Shown here: piece after piece, positions 51,082 through 60,799 of the stretch
Position numbering within the stretch: the stretch's first letter is position 1
Layout of the letters: each line of letters begins with the position of its first letter
Source: SIG299 sp051880375
Lineage (GTDB): Bacteria; Bacillota; Clostridia; Lachnospirales; Lachnospiraceae
NCBI GenBank assembly: GCA_051880375.1
Contig: JBJENV010000021.1
Coordinates: 22,135-86,134, forward strand
DNA: 64,000 nt
Direction: 5' to 3'
Translations under genes and position numbers: made by a program
The notes under the pieces: generated by a model
Seen by the model: only the letters and a program-made list of their open reading frames with translations
Told to the model about the DNA's origin: nothing
Database searches by the model: none

Positions 51082-51591
51082 GTGGTACGTATTTTAGTAT
51101 GCTTGGTTCAACTTTTGTTTTGCTTTCTGCTGCAGAGTTCGATTTTTTCGTTTTTGCGGATTTCCGGTGTTGTTCCAAACTGTATGCTGATTCTGGTCAT
51201 TGCCGTTGCCTATACAAGAGGACAGAATTCGTCCATCGTCACCGGATTTTTTGCCGGTCTGCTGACAGATTTATGGTTTTCGGATATGGTTGGGCTTTGT
51301 TCCATTTTATATATGGTAATCGGCTTTTTGGCGGGATATTCTAACAAAATATATGATAAAAGAGATTACATCACACCGCTTCTTATGGTAACGGTGGGAG
51401 AATTCGTATATTCCTTTCTCTACTTTGTACTCTGCTTTTTGCTTCGAGGAAAACTGGATATTGGAAATTATATGATTTATACCATTTTACCGAGAATAAT
51501 GTATACTCTTCTTGCAGCAATTGCACTGTACCCCCTTTTCCTTGGAACACATTGCCTGCTGCAGAGATTAGAAGGACAGAATCATGATTAA
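51082..51591 (+). CDS. mreD: Rod shape-determining protein MreD
   Basis: A 169-residue polytopic protein of the MreD family with about five helices. The start is GTG at 51082 with AGAAAGGA upstream. Its end overlaps the PBP2 gene by 8 bases. MreD completes the membrane scaffold of the Rod complex. Confidence 0.9.
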   Translation: MVRILVCLVQLLFCFLLQSSIFSFLRISGVVPNCMLILVIAVAYTRGQNSSIVTGFFAGLLTDLWFSDMVGLCSILYMVIGFLAGYSNKIYDKRDYITPLLMVTVGEFVYSFLYFVLCFLLRGKLDIGNYMIYTILPRIMYTLLAAIALYPLFLGTHCLLQRLEGQNHD

Positions 51592-54400
51592 TTATCTGCT
51601 TGAAAAAATAAAAAGTATTCTGACTTCCAGACTATTCTGGGTTGCGATTGTTTATTCGTTTTTGACATTTGTATTGATACAGTGTATGTTTGAACTTCAG
51701 ATTGTTCAGGGTGAAGAAACTTCGCAAAAAGAGGAGTACTTAAATGTCAAAGAACGCTATATTCCGAGCACCAGAGGACTGATTTACGACAAGAACGGCA
51801 AACTGCTTGCCTATAATGAGCTGTCATATTCCGTTCTTTTAGAAGACAGTGCGGTAGATTCCGGTAATGCCGGAAAAAATGCAATGATACATGAGCTTCT
51901 TACTATATTAAAGGAGCATGGCTATGAATTAGAATTAGATTTTGCCATTGAGTTAGATGAAAACGGTGAGCTTTGTTTTAATGTATCCGGCACGGCGGAG
52001 CTTCGTTTTAAGAAAAATGCCTACGGACTTCGTTCCGTCAATCTTCTGAGTGAGAAGCAGAGAGAAGCAACGGCGCAGGAGGTTTTTGATTTCCTTCGTT
52101 ATGGAAATAAGTCAAGCGCCATGTTTCAGGTATCGGACGATTATACGCTGGAGGAAGCCCTGGAAATCATTACGGTGCGGTATCATTTCTTTACCATGGT
52201 GGACAAGTCTTCACAGCTTACGATTGCTTCCGGAATTGATGATGAAACAATTGCGGCAATCATGGAAGCAAGTGGGGATATTGCAGGCGTATCTGTGGTG
52301 CAGCGTACAAAGCGCGTATATAATTACAGTAAATATTTTGCACATATTATCGGATATACCGGCATGGTAACAGAAGACGATCTGGAAAGATTAAATGCAG
52401 ACGGCGGCAACTATACGACTTCGGACTATGTCGGAAAAACGGGACTTGAGAAAGAAATGGAACAGGTTCTTTCCGGTACAAAGGGTCTGGAGCGAATTAC
52501 CTTAAACAGTTCCGGTAAAGTAGTAAGCACGGAAGTTGTTTCCGAACCTGTCCCGGGAGAAAGCATCTATCTTACCCTGGATGCCGACCTGCAGGTTGCC
52601 TATTATTATATTATCGAAAAAAATCTCGCTAATATTCTTTGTCAAAAGATTGTACAGGATCTGGATTACGGTACCAAGGGAGAATCCAGTGAAAATATTA
52701 CAATTCCGGTTTACGAAGTATATTATGCATTATTCAACAACCATGTATTAAGCCTCGATTCTCTTTCATCGGAAGATGCAACCGAGCTGGAGCAGAAGGT
52801 GTACGGTTATTATCTTAATAAACGTGATTCCGTAATCGACGGATTATATGACTATATGCAATACGGGAGTACAAAGCTTCGCAGCCGTTTAAGCGAGGAA
52901 ATGCAGAGCTATCTGTCTTATTTTTATTCCCGGATGCAGGAGCTTAATCTGCTGCCAAAACAAAATATTAATACATCAGACAGTATGTATCAGGCATATC
53001 AGAACAATACCATCAGTCTGCCGCAGTTCCTTACCTATTGTATTAACAACAACTGGGTGAATTTAGAAGCTCTCGGGGTAGGAGACAGCTATTACAGTAC
53101 GGATGAAATTTACGAAATACTGTTGGATAAGACATTTGATTCGCTGTTTGAAAATGAAGTATTTGACTTGAAAATTTATCATGATCTGATTTTTAACAAT
53201 AAATTATCAGGAAAAGAAATTTGTCTTTTATTATTTGACCAAAATGTGTTAGAATATCAAGAGGAGGATATTACAAATCTTCGTCGCGGCAGAATTTCGG
53301 CATACGATTTTATCATAGAAAAAATCAGAAATGTAGAAATTACACCTGCACAGCTGGCATTAGAGCCATGCAGCGGTTCTGTTGTACAGACCGATGCAAA
53401 AACCGGAGCCGTCATAGCCATGGTAACATATCCGAGTTATGACAACAACATGCTGGCAAATAAGATTGACTGGACATATTATTCCACATTGCTTGCGGAC
53501 AAATCAAATCCGCTTTACAACCGTGCGACCCAGCAAAGGACAACGACGGGTTCTTCTATTAAAATGATGACCTCGGTTGCCGGATTACTGAACGGTGCAG
53601 TTACTATCAACGAAAAGATTTTCGATGAAATTACATTCACCAAAATTGTACCGTCTCCAAGCTGCTGGTCGTCAAGAGGTCATAAGTATCAGGATATTTC
53701 CAGTGCAATTATGAACTCCTGTAACTATTTCTTCTATGAAGTTGGTTACCGCCTGTCTACGGATTCGTCCGGTAAATATGTCGACAGTCTTGGTATTTCC
53801 AAGTTAAAGGCGGCAGGAGAGTTGTTTGGATTTAACAGTACCTCCGGTATTGAGCTTGGAGAGGCGGAACCGGAATTTTCCACAGTCGATGCGGTTCGTT
53901 CTGCTATCGGATATGGTTATAAGTTTACTCCGACACAGATTTCCAGATATGCTAATACGCTGGCAACAAAAGGAGACTTGTATAAATATACCCTGATACA
54001 GAAGATTGTTGATAAAGATGGTACGGTTGTCATGGAGAGCGAGCCGGTCATTGAAAGCACAATTGAAAAGATTAAAAACTCAGAATGGAAGAAAATTTAT
54101 GAAGGTATGGAAAAGGTAATTACAACCTATTCCGCGACATTGAGAGATGCTTATGCAAATCTTCCGGTTTCTGTTGCCGGTAAAACAGGTTCCGCACAGG
54201 TAAGTGAAAGTCTTCCGGCGCATGCAGTGTTCGTTTCCTTTGCACCAAGTACAAATCCGGAAACCAGTGTGGTTGCAGTTATTGCAAACGGTTACTCCGG
54301 CACATTTTCGGGACTGTTATGCCGTGATATTTACGGTTATTACTATAACGGAGAATTCAGAGAATATCTGGAACAGGCAGAAAAGGAGGAACTACAATGA
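51584..54400 (+). CDS. mrdA: Penicillin-binding protein 2 (transpeptidase), extended form
   Basis: A 938-residue class B PBP with an N-terminal helix, a dimerisation/pedestal domain (RGLIYDKNGKLLAYN) and a transpeptidase domain. The active-site motifs are TTGSSIK (Ser657, Lys660), SCN, and VAGKTGSAQVS. It crosslinks side-wall peptidoglycan with RodA. Between LTLDADLQVAYYY (about residue 330) and the conserved TDAKTGAVIAMVTYPSYD (about 597), there is a helical insertion of roughly 250 residues absent from standard PBP2 proteins of about 650. It overlaps minC by four bases. Confidence 0.94.
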   Translation: MINYLLEKIKSILTSRLFWVAIVYSFLTFVLIQCMFELQIVQGEETSQKEEYLNVKERYIPSTRGLIYDKNGKLLAYNELSYSVLLEDSAVDSGNAGKNAMIHELLTILKEHGYELELDFAIELDENGELCFNVSGTAELRFKKNAYGLRSVNLLSEKQREATAQEVFDFLRYGNKSSAMFQVSDDYTLEEALEIITVRYHFFTMVDKSSQLTIASGIDDETIAAIMEASGDIAGVSVVQRTKRVYNYSKYFAHIIGYTGMVTEDDLERLNADGGNYTTSDYVGKTGLEKEMEQVLSGTKGLERITLNSSGKVVSTEVVSEPVPGESIYLTLDADLQVAYYYIIEKNLANILCQKIVQDLDYGTKGESSENITIPVYEVYYALFNNHVLSLDSLSSEDATELEQKVYGYYLNKRDSVIDGLYDYMQYGSTKLRSRLSEEMQSYLSYFYSRMQELNLLPKQNINTSDSMYQAYQNNTISLPQFLTYCINNNWVNLEALGVGDSYYSTDEIYEILLDKTFDSLFENEVFDLKIYHDLIFNNKLSGKEICLLLFDQNVLEYQEEDITNLRRGRISAYDFIIEKIRNVEITPAQLALEPCSGSVVQTDAKTGAVIAMVTYPSYDNNMLANKIDWTYYSTLLADKSNPLYNRATQQRTTTGSSIKMMTSVAGLLNGAVTINEKIFDEITFTKIVPSPSCWSSRGHKYQDISSAIMNSCNYFFYEVGYRLSTDSSGKYVDSLGISKLKAAGELFGFNSTSGIELGEAEPEFSTVDAVRSAIGYGYKFTPTQISRYANTLATKGDLYKYTLIQKIVDKDGTVVMESEPVIESTIEKIKNSEWKKIYEGMEKVITTYSATLRDAYANLPVSVAGKTGSAQVSESLPAHAVFVSFAPSTNPETSVVAVIANGYSGTFSGLLCRDIYGYYYNGEFREYLEQAEKEELQ

Positions 54401-55062
54401 GTACACCGGTTACAATCAAAGGAAATAAATACGGAGTCAGCGTACATTTGTCTGAAACCGCTTCCTATGAAGAGATTAAGGCAGATACGGCAGTTCGCTT
54501 TAAAGAAGCAGAAAAGTTTCTCGGAGATGCCAAGGTAGCAGTCAGTTTTGACGGCAGACCGATTACCGACGAGCAGCAACGGGAATTAATCGATATTATT
54601 CAGGAAAACTGCGGACTTCATATTATCTGTATTATGGACAATTCGCCGGAAACTGAGGAAAGATTCAAAAAACGGGTAGATGAAGCATTAATGGAGTTTG
54701 ATAATGCATCCGGTCAGTTTCATAAGGGAAATTTACGTTCCGGGCAGGTACTTGAAACCGAAACAAGTATTATAATTCTCGGAGATGTCAATCCTGGAGC
54801 CAGTGTTGTTTCCAAAGGAAACATCATTATCCTTGGTTCATTAAAAGGAACTGCATTTGCCGGAGCCTCCGGCAGCCATAACTGCTTTGTTGTTGCTATG
54901 GGAATGCAGCCGATGCAGATACGGATTGCAGATATTATTGCACGTTCTCCGGATCATCCGGCAGAGGAAGAGACACATGAACCAAAGATTGCATTTTTAG
55001 AAGATGGTAATATTTATATTGAACCGCTTTCCAAATCGGTTCTAAATGATATAAAACTTTAA
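54397..55062 (+). CDS. minC: Septum site-determining protein MinC
   Basis: A 221-residue inhibitor of FtsZ assembly. The N-terminal domain is followed by the C-terminal beta-helix (LRSGQVLETETSIIILGDVN, then GGSLKG-type ILGSLKGTAFAGASG). It starts inside the PBP2 stop and is followed by minD after 20 bases. Confidence 0.95.
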   Translation: MSTPVTIKGNKYGVSVHLSETASYEEIKADTAVRFKEAEKFLGDAKVAVSFDGRPITDEQQRELIDIIQENCGLHIICIMDNSPETEERFKKRVDEALMEFDNASGQFHKGNLRSGQVLETETSIIILGDVNPGASVVSKGNIIILGSLKGTAFAGASGSHNCFVVAMGMQPMQIRIADIIARSPDHPAEEETHEPKIAFLEDGNIYIEPLSKSVLNDIKL

Positions 55063-55082
55063 TAAGCGGAGGATTTCATGGA

Positions 55083-55865
55083 ATGGGAGAAGTAATTGTT
55101 GTAACATCCGGTAAGGGCGGTGTCGGTAAAACAACGACAACGGCAAATATCGGTACCGGTCTTGCAAAAATGGACAAAAAGGTAGTGCTGATTGATACGG
55201 ATATCGGTCTTCGTAACCTTGACGTTGTTATGGGACTGGAAAACCGCATCGTCTACAATCTGGTGGATGTCATCGAGCGCAACTGTAAAATCAATCAGGC
55301 ATTCATTAAAGTAAAGGGCTACAATAACTTTTATCTGCTGCCATCGGCACAGACAAGGGATAAGACAGCGGTAACTCCGGAGCAGATGAAGAATCTGACC
55401 GATCAGTTGAAGTCAGAATTTGACTATGTACTTATTGACTGTCCGGCCGGTATTGAACAGGGCTTTAAGAATGCAATTGCCGGCGCTGACCGTGCACTTG
55501 TCGTTACAACTCCGGAAGTATCTGCCGTCAGAGATGCAGATCGTATCATCGGATTGTTGGAGGCAAACGAAATCAAGAAGACGGAACTGATTGTCAACAG
55601 AATCCGCATGGATATGGTCAAAAGAGGAGACATGATGTCTGCTGCTGACGTTGTTGAAATCCTTTCCATTGATTTAATCGGTGTTGTACCGGATGATGAA
55701 AATATCGTGATTTCCACAAACCAGGGCGTACCGTTAGTCGGCTCCAATACAATGGCAGGAAAAGCATATATGAATATCTGCCATCGTGTGCTTGGTGAGG
55801 AGGTTGCATACCTTGACTTAAATCAGAAGAACGGCTTTTTCAGCAAGCTGTTCAAAAAGAATTAA
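55083..55865 (+). CDS. minD: Septum site-determining ATPase MinD
   Basis: A 260-residue ParA-type ATPase with the deviant Walker A GKGGVGKTTTTANIGTGLA (residues about 10-28), DTDIGLRNLD and DCPAGIEQGF. A C-terminal amphipathic end (GFFSKLFKKN) binds membrane. It moves MinC to the poles with MinE, which is encoded next. Confidence 0.97.
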   Translation: MGEVIVVTSGKGGVGKTTTTANIGTGLAKMDKKVVLIDTDIGLRNLDVVMGLENRIVYNLVDVIERNCKINQAFIKVKGYNNFYLLPSAQTRDKTAVTPEQMKNLTDQLKSEFDYVLIDCPAGIEQGFKNAIAGADRALVVTTPEVSAVRDADRIIGLLEANEIKKTELIVNRIRMDMVKRGDMMSAADVVEILSIDLIGVVPDDENIVISTNQGVPLVGSNTMAGKAYMNICHRVLGEEVAYLDLNQKNGFFSKLFKKN

Positions 55866-55880
55866 TAGGGGGCGAGTATC

Positions 55881-56153
55881 ATGGCATTTAGTGATTTTTT
55901 TAAGAAAAAAGCATCCGGTTCCGTTGCAAAGGACCGTTTGAAGCTTGTTTTGGTTTCTGACCGTGCCGGCTGTTCCCCGGAAGTCATGGAACAGATTAAA
56001 AACGACATTATCGCAGTAATTTCCAAGTACATAGAAATTGACCTGGAAGGTCTGGACATTAAAATAACCCAGACACCTTCCGACGGAAATAACGGAAATG
56101 TACCTGCGTTATTTGCCAATATTCCGATTAAGGATATGAAGTCAAAAAAATAG
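55881..56153 (+). CDS. minE: Cell division topological specificity factor MinE
   Basis: A 90-residue MinE protein (FSDFFKKKASGSVAKDRLKL then VLVSDRAGCSPEVMEQIKND). It stimulates MinD ATPase and drives its oscillation. Carrying minE together with DivIVA (62.2 kb) is a feature of some Clostridia. Confidence 0.94.
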   Translation: MAFSDFFKKKASGSVAKDRLKLVLVSDRAGCSPEVMEQIKNDIIAVISKYIEIDLEGLDIKITQTPSDGNNGNVPALFANIPIKDMKSKK

Positions 56154-56175
56154 ACCGGAAGTAAGGATTTGAGGA

Positions 56176-57318
56176 ATGATTAACAAACTGCGGGAATACA
56201 ACTTTAAAAAGTACGATTTAACAATATTGATACTTGCGATTTTACTTGGGGTAATCGGTGCTTATATCTTAAAGGTCATGCCGGGAACAGAACGCTATTA
56301 CTTAAAACAGCTTACCGGAATTGCCATTGGAGTCGGAATTGCTGTTTTTGTCTCGCTGTTTGATTATCATTTTGTTGCAAAGTTTTATATTTTGCTATAC
56401 CTGTTTAATTTTGGACTTCTGTTCCTCGTAAAATTTACATCTTTCGGAATAGACAAGTACGGTGCAAAGCGCTGGCTTGGAATAAATGATGTACTTTCGT
56501 TTCAGCCGTCCGAGTTAACAAAAGTAATTATGATTATTGTCATAGCAAAATACTTTGACCTCTTGAAAAATAAGCTGGATAAATTGTATACTTTACTTGG
56601 AGCCGCTGTCATTATGGCAATACCTACCTTTCTGGTATTGATTCAGACCGACCTTTCCACAAGTATTGTTTTAGTGGTCTGTTTTGCTGCCATGGTATTT
56701 ATATCGGGGTATTCTCTTAAAATTTTGCTTTGTGTGGCTGCTGTCGGGGTGCCGATTCTGTTTGGTCTGTTCTGGTATATTCAGCAGCCGGGGCAGTTAT
56801 TACTGACGGAAAACCAGCAGAGCAGAGTGCTTTCTCTTTTAAATCCGGAAGCATATCCTGACTTGATTTATCAGCAGGCAAATGCCGTTAAAGCAATAAA
56901 ATCCGGTGGTTTAATGGGGAAGCTGTTTACCGGTGATACCGGAGTACGCGGAACGGCTTATGTTCCGGTGAAGGAAAGTGACTTTATTTTTACCGGAATT
57001 GGGGAGGAACTCGGATTTGTCGGCGCAGCACTTGTTATTTTAATTATTTCGATTCTTGTATTCCGTATTTTGTTGATTGCGGCACATGCATCGGATATCA
57101 TGGGCAGAATTATTGCAGCAGGCGGAGCAACGATTTTTATGGTACAATCCTTTATCAATATCGGCGTAGTGTCAATGATTCTTCCGAATACCGGAATTCC
57201 GTTGCCGTTTGTCAGCAGCGGTTTAAGCTCTGTGGTCGGAAGCTATGCAATACTTGGTATGGTATTAAATATTTCTATGAATACAAATAAGGAGACAAAG
57301 AGGGGGTATCACGAATGA
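56176..57318 (+). CDS. rodA: RodA/FtsW-family peptidoglycan polymerase
   Basis: A 380-residue SEDS protein with about ten membrane helices. GAKRWLGINDVLSFQPSELTK, IFTGIGEELGFVGAALVI and LPNTGIPLPFVSSGLSSVV are family signatures. It polymerises glycan strands with PBP2. RodA rather than FtsW is chosen because of the mre-PBP2-min context. The end overlaps mgsA. Confidence 0.93.
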   Translation: MINKLREYNFKKYDLTILILAILLGVIGAYILKVMPGTERYYLKQLTGIAIGVGIAVFVSLFDYHFVAKFYILLYLFNFGLLFLVKFTSFGIDKYGAKRWLGINDVLSFQPSELTKVIMIIVIAKYFDLLKNKLDKLYTLLGAAVIMAIPTFLVLIQTDLSTSIVLVVCFAAMVFISGYSLKILLCVAAVGVPILFGLFWYIQQPGQLLLTENQQSRVLSLLNPEAYPDLIYQQANAVKAIKSGGLMGKLFTGDTGVRGTAYVPVKESDFIFTGIGEELGFVGAALVILIISILVFRILLIAAHASDIMGRIIAAGGATIFMVQSFINIGVVSMILPNTGIPLPFVSSGLSSVVGSYAILGMVLNISMNTNKETKRGYHE

Positions 57319-57713
57319 ATATTGGGTTAGTTGCACACGATGCCAAAAAAAAGCTGATGCAGAATTTTTGTATTGCTTATCGAGGAATTCTGTGCAAACA
57401 CGAGCTTTATGCTACGGGAACAACCGGTCGCTTAATTGAAGAAGTGACAAATTTGAATATCCATAAGTATCTTGCCGGACACCTTGGGGGACAGCAGCAG
57501 ATGGGAGCGCAGATTGAAAGCAATGAAATGGATATGGTGATTTATCTGCGTGACCCGCTTTCTCCTAAGGAACACGAACCGGATGTGAGCAGTGTTATCC
57601 GGTTATGTGATGTACACAACATTCCGTGTGCTACTAATCTGGCAACGGCTGAGCTGCTGATTAAATCTTTGGATCGCGGAGATTTGGACTGGCGTGAATT
57701 ATATAAAAGCTGA
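57315..57713 (+). CDS. mgsA: Methylglyoxal synthase
   Basis: A 132-residue enzyme that converts dihydroxyacetone phosphate to methylglyoxal plus phosphate. The phosphate-binding segment ELYATGTTGRLIEE and the catalytic YLRDPLSPKEHEPDV region are conserved. It overlaps the rodA stop by four bases. Confidence 0.95.
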   Translation: MNIGLVAHDAKKKLMQNFCIAYRGILCKHELYATGTTGRLIEEVTNLNIHKYLAGHLGGQQQMGAQIESNEMDMVIYLRDPLSPKEHEPDVSSVIRLCDVHNIPCATNLATAELLIKSLDRGDLDWRELYKS

Positions 57714-57730
57714 TGTTTTATAAATCACTT

Positions 57731-57760
57731 TTGATCATGAATGAAGCATTTCATTATGAT
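57731..57760 (+). promoter_or_regulatory. Possible promoter for the P-loop gene
   Basis: TTGATC (57731-57736), 18 bases, then TATGAT (57755-57760), about 45 bases before the ATG at 57805. Confidence 0.4.
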
Positions 57761-57804
57761 ATATGGAACTTGATAACAGACTCACTATAAAAGGAGGACG
57801 AAGT

Positions 57805-58224
57805 ATGATTCAGATTATTGCAGGTGAAAAGGGAAAGGGAAAGACCAAAATTCTGATTGATAAGGCGAATGCGGATGTGCTTACTGCCAAAGGCAGCATT
57901 GTTTATTTAGACAAGAGTAACAAGCACATGTACGAGCTTTCAAATAAGATCCGTCTTATCAATGTAAAGGACTATTTTGTAGAGGATGGTAAGGAGTTCC
58001 TTGGTTTTATCAGTGGGCTGGTTTCTCAGGATCATGACCTCTCGACGGTTTATCTGGATGGATTTTTAAATATTACCGGTATCGAACTTGCCGACCTTCC
58101 GGATTTTCTTAAAAAGTTAGAACAGATATCGGGAGCATTTGAAGTTGATTTTATTATCAGCCTCTCCGCCGCACCTTCTTCTTTACCTGAGTCCGTAACA
58201 TCTTACGTTTCGGTTGCTTTATAA
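57805..58224 (+). CDS. Small P-loop protein, unknown function
   Basis: A 139-residue protein with a Walker A motif IAGEKGKGKTK (residues 5-15), a Walker B-like TVYLDGFL near residue 85, and a short C-terminal beta strand region. It resembles a small P-loop protein in Clostridia sometimes called PilT-like, but the pilus motor domains are missing. AAGGAGG precedes the ATG at 57805; an in-frame upstream start is not needed. Confidence 0.75.
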   Translation: MIQIIAGEKGKGKTKILIDKANADVLTAKGSIVYLDKSNKHMYELSNKIRLINVKDYFVEDGKEFLGFISGLVSQDHDLSTVYLDGFLNITGIELADLPDFLKKLEQISGAFEVDFIISLSAAPSSLPESVTSYVSVAL

Positions 58225-58241
58225 GTCAGAAACGGATACAT

Positions 58242-58283
58242 AACTTCGGGCTCCGTAAGCTGGCTGCCCGGGAGCCCGAAGTT
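58242..58283. terminator. 13-bp hairpin between convergent genes
   Basis: AACTTCGGGCTCC (58242-58254) and GGAGCCCGAAGTT (58271-58283) form a perfect 13-bp stem with a 16-base loop. Shared by the P-loop gene and the minus-strand DUF378 gene. Confidence 0.8.
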
Positions 58284-58291
58284 TCATAATT

Positions 58292-58492
58292 CTACATATC
58301 GTTTTTAATTCTTCCACAAAAGGATAATGCGTATAAGCCGGAAATACCGACTGCTGCATAAATAATTCTTGAGACAAGACTCATATCTCCAAAGATAACT
58401 CTGACAAGGTCAAAGCTGAAAAAGCCGATTAAACCCCAGTTGATAGCGCCAATGATGACAAGAACTAATGCAATATAATCCAGTACTTTCAT
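58292..58492 (-). CDS. DUF378 small membrane protein
   Basis: A 66-residue protein with two membrane helices: IALVLVIIGAINWGLIGFF and IIYAAVGISGLYALSF. DUF378 proteins have this size and the INWGLIGFFSFDLV signature. The ATG at 58492 follows AAAGGAG on the minus strand. The only minus-strand gene in the right third of the window. Function unknown. Confidence 0.88.
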   Translation of the reverse strand: MKVLDYIALVLVIIGAINWGLIGFFSFDLVRVIFGDMSLVSRIIYAAVGISGLYALSFCGRIKNDM

Positions 58493-58624
58493 TTTGTATG
58501 CTCCTTTCCATAAATTAGAGTTGTATCTAATGGTTAGTATTCCATATTTTATTTGATATATTCTTCTTAACATGATAAAATAAAACTGTTTTTAAGATAA
58601 GGAAAGGCATAGGTCAGAACAGCT

Positions 58625-60004
58625 TTGGCTAAAACAGATATTATTAAATTCAGAAAAAGAAAAGATGTCAATATTGGTATTATCATATTTCTCTTTATTG
58701 CGATTTATGTTATAATAAATGTTTATATCTTTTTTACGAAATCCCAGATTCCGATATATGAAGTACAGACAGGCTCTATCTATTCCTCTGTACAAAAAAC
58801 AGGTGTGATACTACGTGAGGAAAAGCTGTTTACTACAAATATTGCGGGATATATCAATTACTATTTAAGAGAAGGCTCCCGCGTAGCAAAAAATGCTACG
58901 ATTTATTCGATTGACAGCAATCGGGACATGTATGATTTGCTGTCCGGAGACATTTCCGAACTGAAATTAAAAACGGAGGATATCGAAAAAATGAAGCGTC
59001 TGCTTCAGAAAGAATTTGCGGGAGAGGTAAACGGACGAACCCTGCAGGATACAAAAGCTGAGATTCTTTCCACCTATCAGAGAATTCTGGATGAAACTCT
59101 GATGGAGGAACTGAACGATATCGTAAAGGCAACCGGCATTACCTCCAACTTTCATGTAGTACATTCTGAGGACAGCGGTATTATTTCCTATGTTTCCGAT
59201 GCCTACACAAATCTAACGGAGGAACAGGTTACGGTATCCTTGTTTGAAGAAGATTATGCGGCAGAATCATTATATACCATAGATTTGGTTGCTGCAAATT
59301 CCAATGTTTATAAACTAATTTATGGGGATGACTGGTCCATCGTTGTGCTTTTGGACGAAGCACTTTATTTACAGCTTTCAGGTCAGGATACCGTCACCTT
59401 TACAATCGGAGATGAAAAAAAGCAGATTACCGCGCCTGTCACCTGTTACCAAAAGGACAATGCTTACTTTGCAACCATTACCATGAGTAAATATCTTGCA
59501 AATTATACATCGGAACGCTTCCTTAAGCTCACCTTCGAAGTTACCTCTGTCGAAGGCCTTAAAATTCCCGAAACATCCATAACCTTTAAGGATTACTACC
59601 GGATTCCCGACGCTTATTTTGTCAAGGGAGGTAATTCTGGAGAAAGCGGTCTGATGCTTGAGGAGTTTAATCAGGAAACCGGTGAAAAGCAGTATACATT
59701 TTTCCAGCCTGAAGTTTTTTATTCGGCGGATGGTTTTACCTATGTTGATACATCCCAGTTGAGCGAGCATACCTATATCGTCACGCAGGATTTAACTGTG
59801 CGAACGATGCTGTATACTTTTATTAACAAGCTGGAAGGCGCATACAACATCAACAAGGGATATGCTGTATTTCGACGGGTGGAACGTCTGAAGACGGAAA
59901 ACGGCTATTGCATTGTCAAAAAGAACTCAACCGCAGGACTGTCGCCATATGACCATATTGCACTGGATGCCTCCGGTGTAACAGAGGGAGCGGTTATTTA
60001 CTGA
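58625..60004 (+). CDS. HlyD-like membrane-fusion-type protein
   Basis: A 459-residue protein with one N-terminal helix (IGIIIFLFIAIYVIINVYIFF), a short biotinyl-lipoyl-like beta segment (QTGSIYSSVQKTGVILREEK, AGYINYYLREGSRVAKN) and a long beta-rich extracellular part. It resembles HlyD-type adaptors, but no transporter is adjacent. It precedes yggS-sepF, a context conserved in Lachnospiraceae, so a role at the division site is possible. The start is a TTG at 58625 with a weak ribosome binding site; no ATG fits. Confidence 0.75.
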   Translation: MAKTDIIKFRKRKDVNIGIIIFLFIAIYVIINVYIFFTKSQIPIYEVQTGSIYSSVQKTGVILREEKLFTTNIAGYINYYLREGSRVAKNATIYSIDSNRDMYDLLSGDISELKLKTEDIEKMKRLLQKEFAGEVNGRTLQDTKAEILSTYQRILDETLMEELNDIVKATGITSNFHVVHSEDSGIISYVSDAYTNLTEEQVTVSLFEEDYAAESLYTIDLVAANSNVYKLIYGDDWSIVVLLDEALYLQLSGQDTVTFTIGDEKKQITAPVTCYQKDNAYFATITMSKYLANYTSERFLKLTFEVTSVEGLKIPETSITFKDYYRIPDAYFVKGGNSGESGLMLEEFNQETGEKQYTFFQPEVFYSADGFTYVDTSQLSEHTYIVTQDLTVRTMLYTFINKLEGAYNINKGYAVFRRVERLKTENGYCIVKKNSTAGLSPYDHIALDASGVTEGAVIY

Positions 60005-60062
60005 TACAGTCCGAAACAATATACAACATATAATAAAAAACTGCGAGGAAAGGCAGAAAATC

Positions 60063-60794
60063 ATGAATATTAAAGACAATATGAAAGAAGTAGAACGCCG
60101 TATACATGCGGCCTGTGAACGATCCGGACGCGACGCATCAGAAGTAACATTGATTGCCGTCAGCAAGACGAAACCGGTTTCTATGATTTTAGAAGCAGTT
60201 TCGGCAGGGATGACAGAGTTTGGAGAAAACAAACCTCAGGAGCTGAGGGATAAAACAGAGGAGCTGGTACCGGAGCATTACCCTGAAATTTCCGGTTCTC
60301 TTCACTGGCACATGATAGGAAACCTGCAGACTAACAAAATTAAATATGTTGTCGGGAAAACGGTGCTGATTCATTCCATTGATTCAGTGAAATTAGCAGA
60401 GGCTGTCAGTAAGGAGGCTGTAAAAAAGCAGATATCCTGTGATATCCTCTTAGAGGTTAATATGGCAGAAGAGGATTCAAAGCATGGCTTCTCGGAGTCA
60501 GAAGTGATTTCCGCGGTCAGGCAGATTTCAGTACTTCCCGGACTTCGCATCAGAGGTTTGATGACCGTGGCTCCATACACGGAACTGCCCGAGGAAAATC
60601 GCTGTTATTTTAGAAAAATGAAGCAATTACTTATTGACATAAATTCAAAAAACATTGATAATGTCTTTATGGATACGTTATCTATGGGGATGACATCGGA
60701 CTATGAGATTGCAGTGGAAGAAGGAGCAACCATGGTACGGGTCGGAACCGGAATATTTGGTGAAAGGAATTATCTGAACAAAGGGATAGGGTGA
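60063..60794 (+). CDS. yggS: YggS-family pyridoxal-phosphate homeostasis protein
   Basis: A 243-residue PLP-binding protein of the YggS/PROSC family. The PLP lysine is in LIAVSKTKP (about residues 33-41). HMIGNLQTNKIKYV and LSMGMTSDYEIAVEEGATMV are conserved. It buffers free PLP. It is commonly next to sepF. Confidence 0.95.
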   Translation: MNIKDNMKEVERRIHAACERSGRDASEVTLIAVSKTKPVSMILEAVSAGMTEFGENKPQELRDKTEELVPEHYPEISGSLHWHMIGNLQTNKIKYVVGKTVLIHSIDSVKLAEAVSKEAVKKQISCDILLEVNMAEEDSKHGFSESEVISAVRQISVLPGLRIRGLMTVAPYTELPEENRCYFRKMKQLLIDINSKNIDNVFMDTLSMGMTSDYEIAVEEGATMVRVGTGIFGERNYLNKGIG

Positions 60795-60799
60795 TAACA

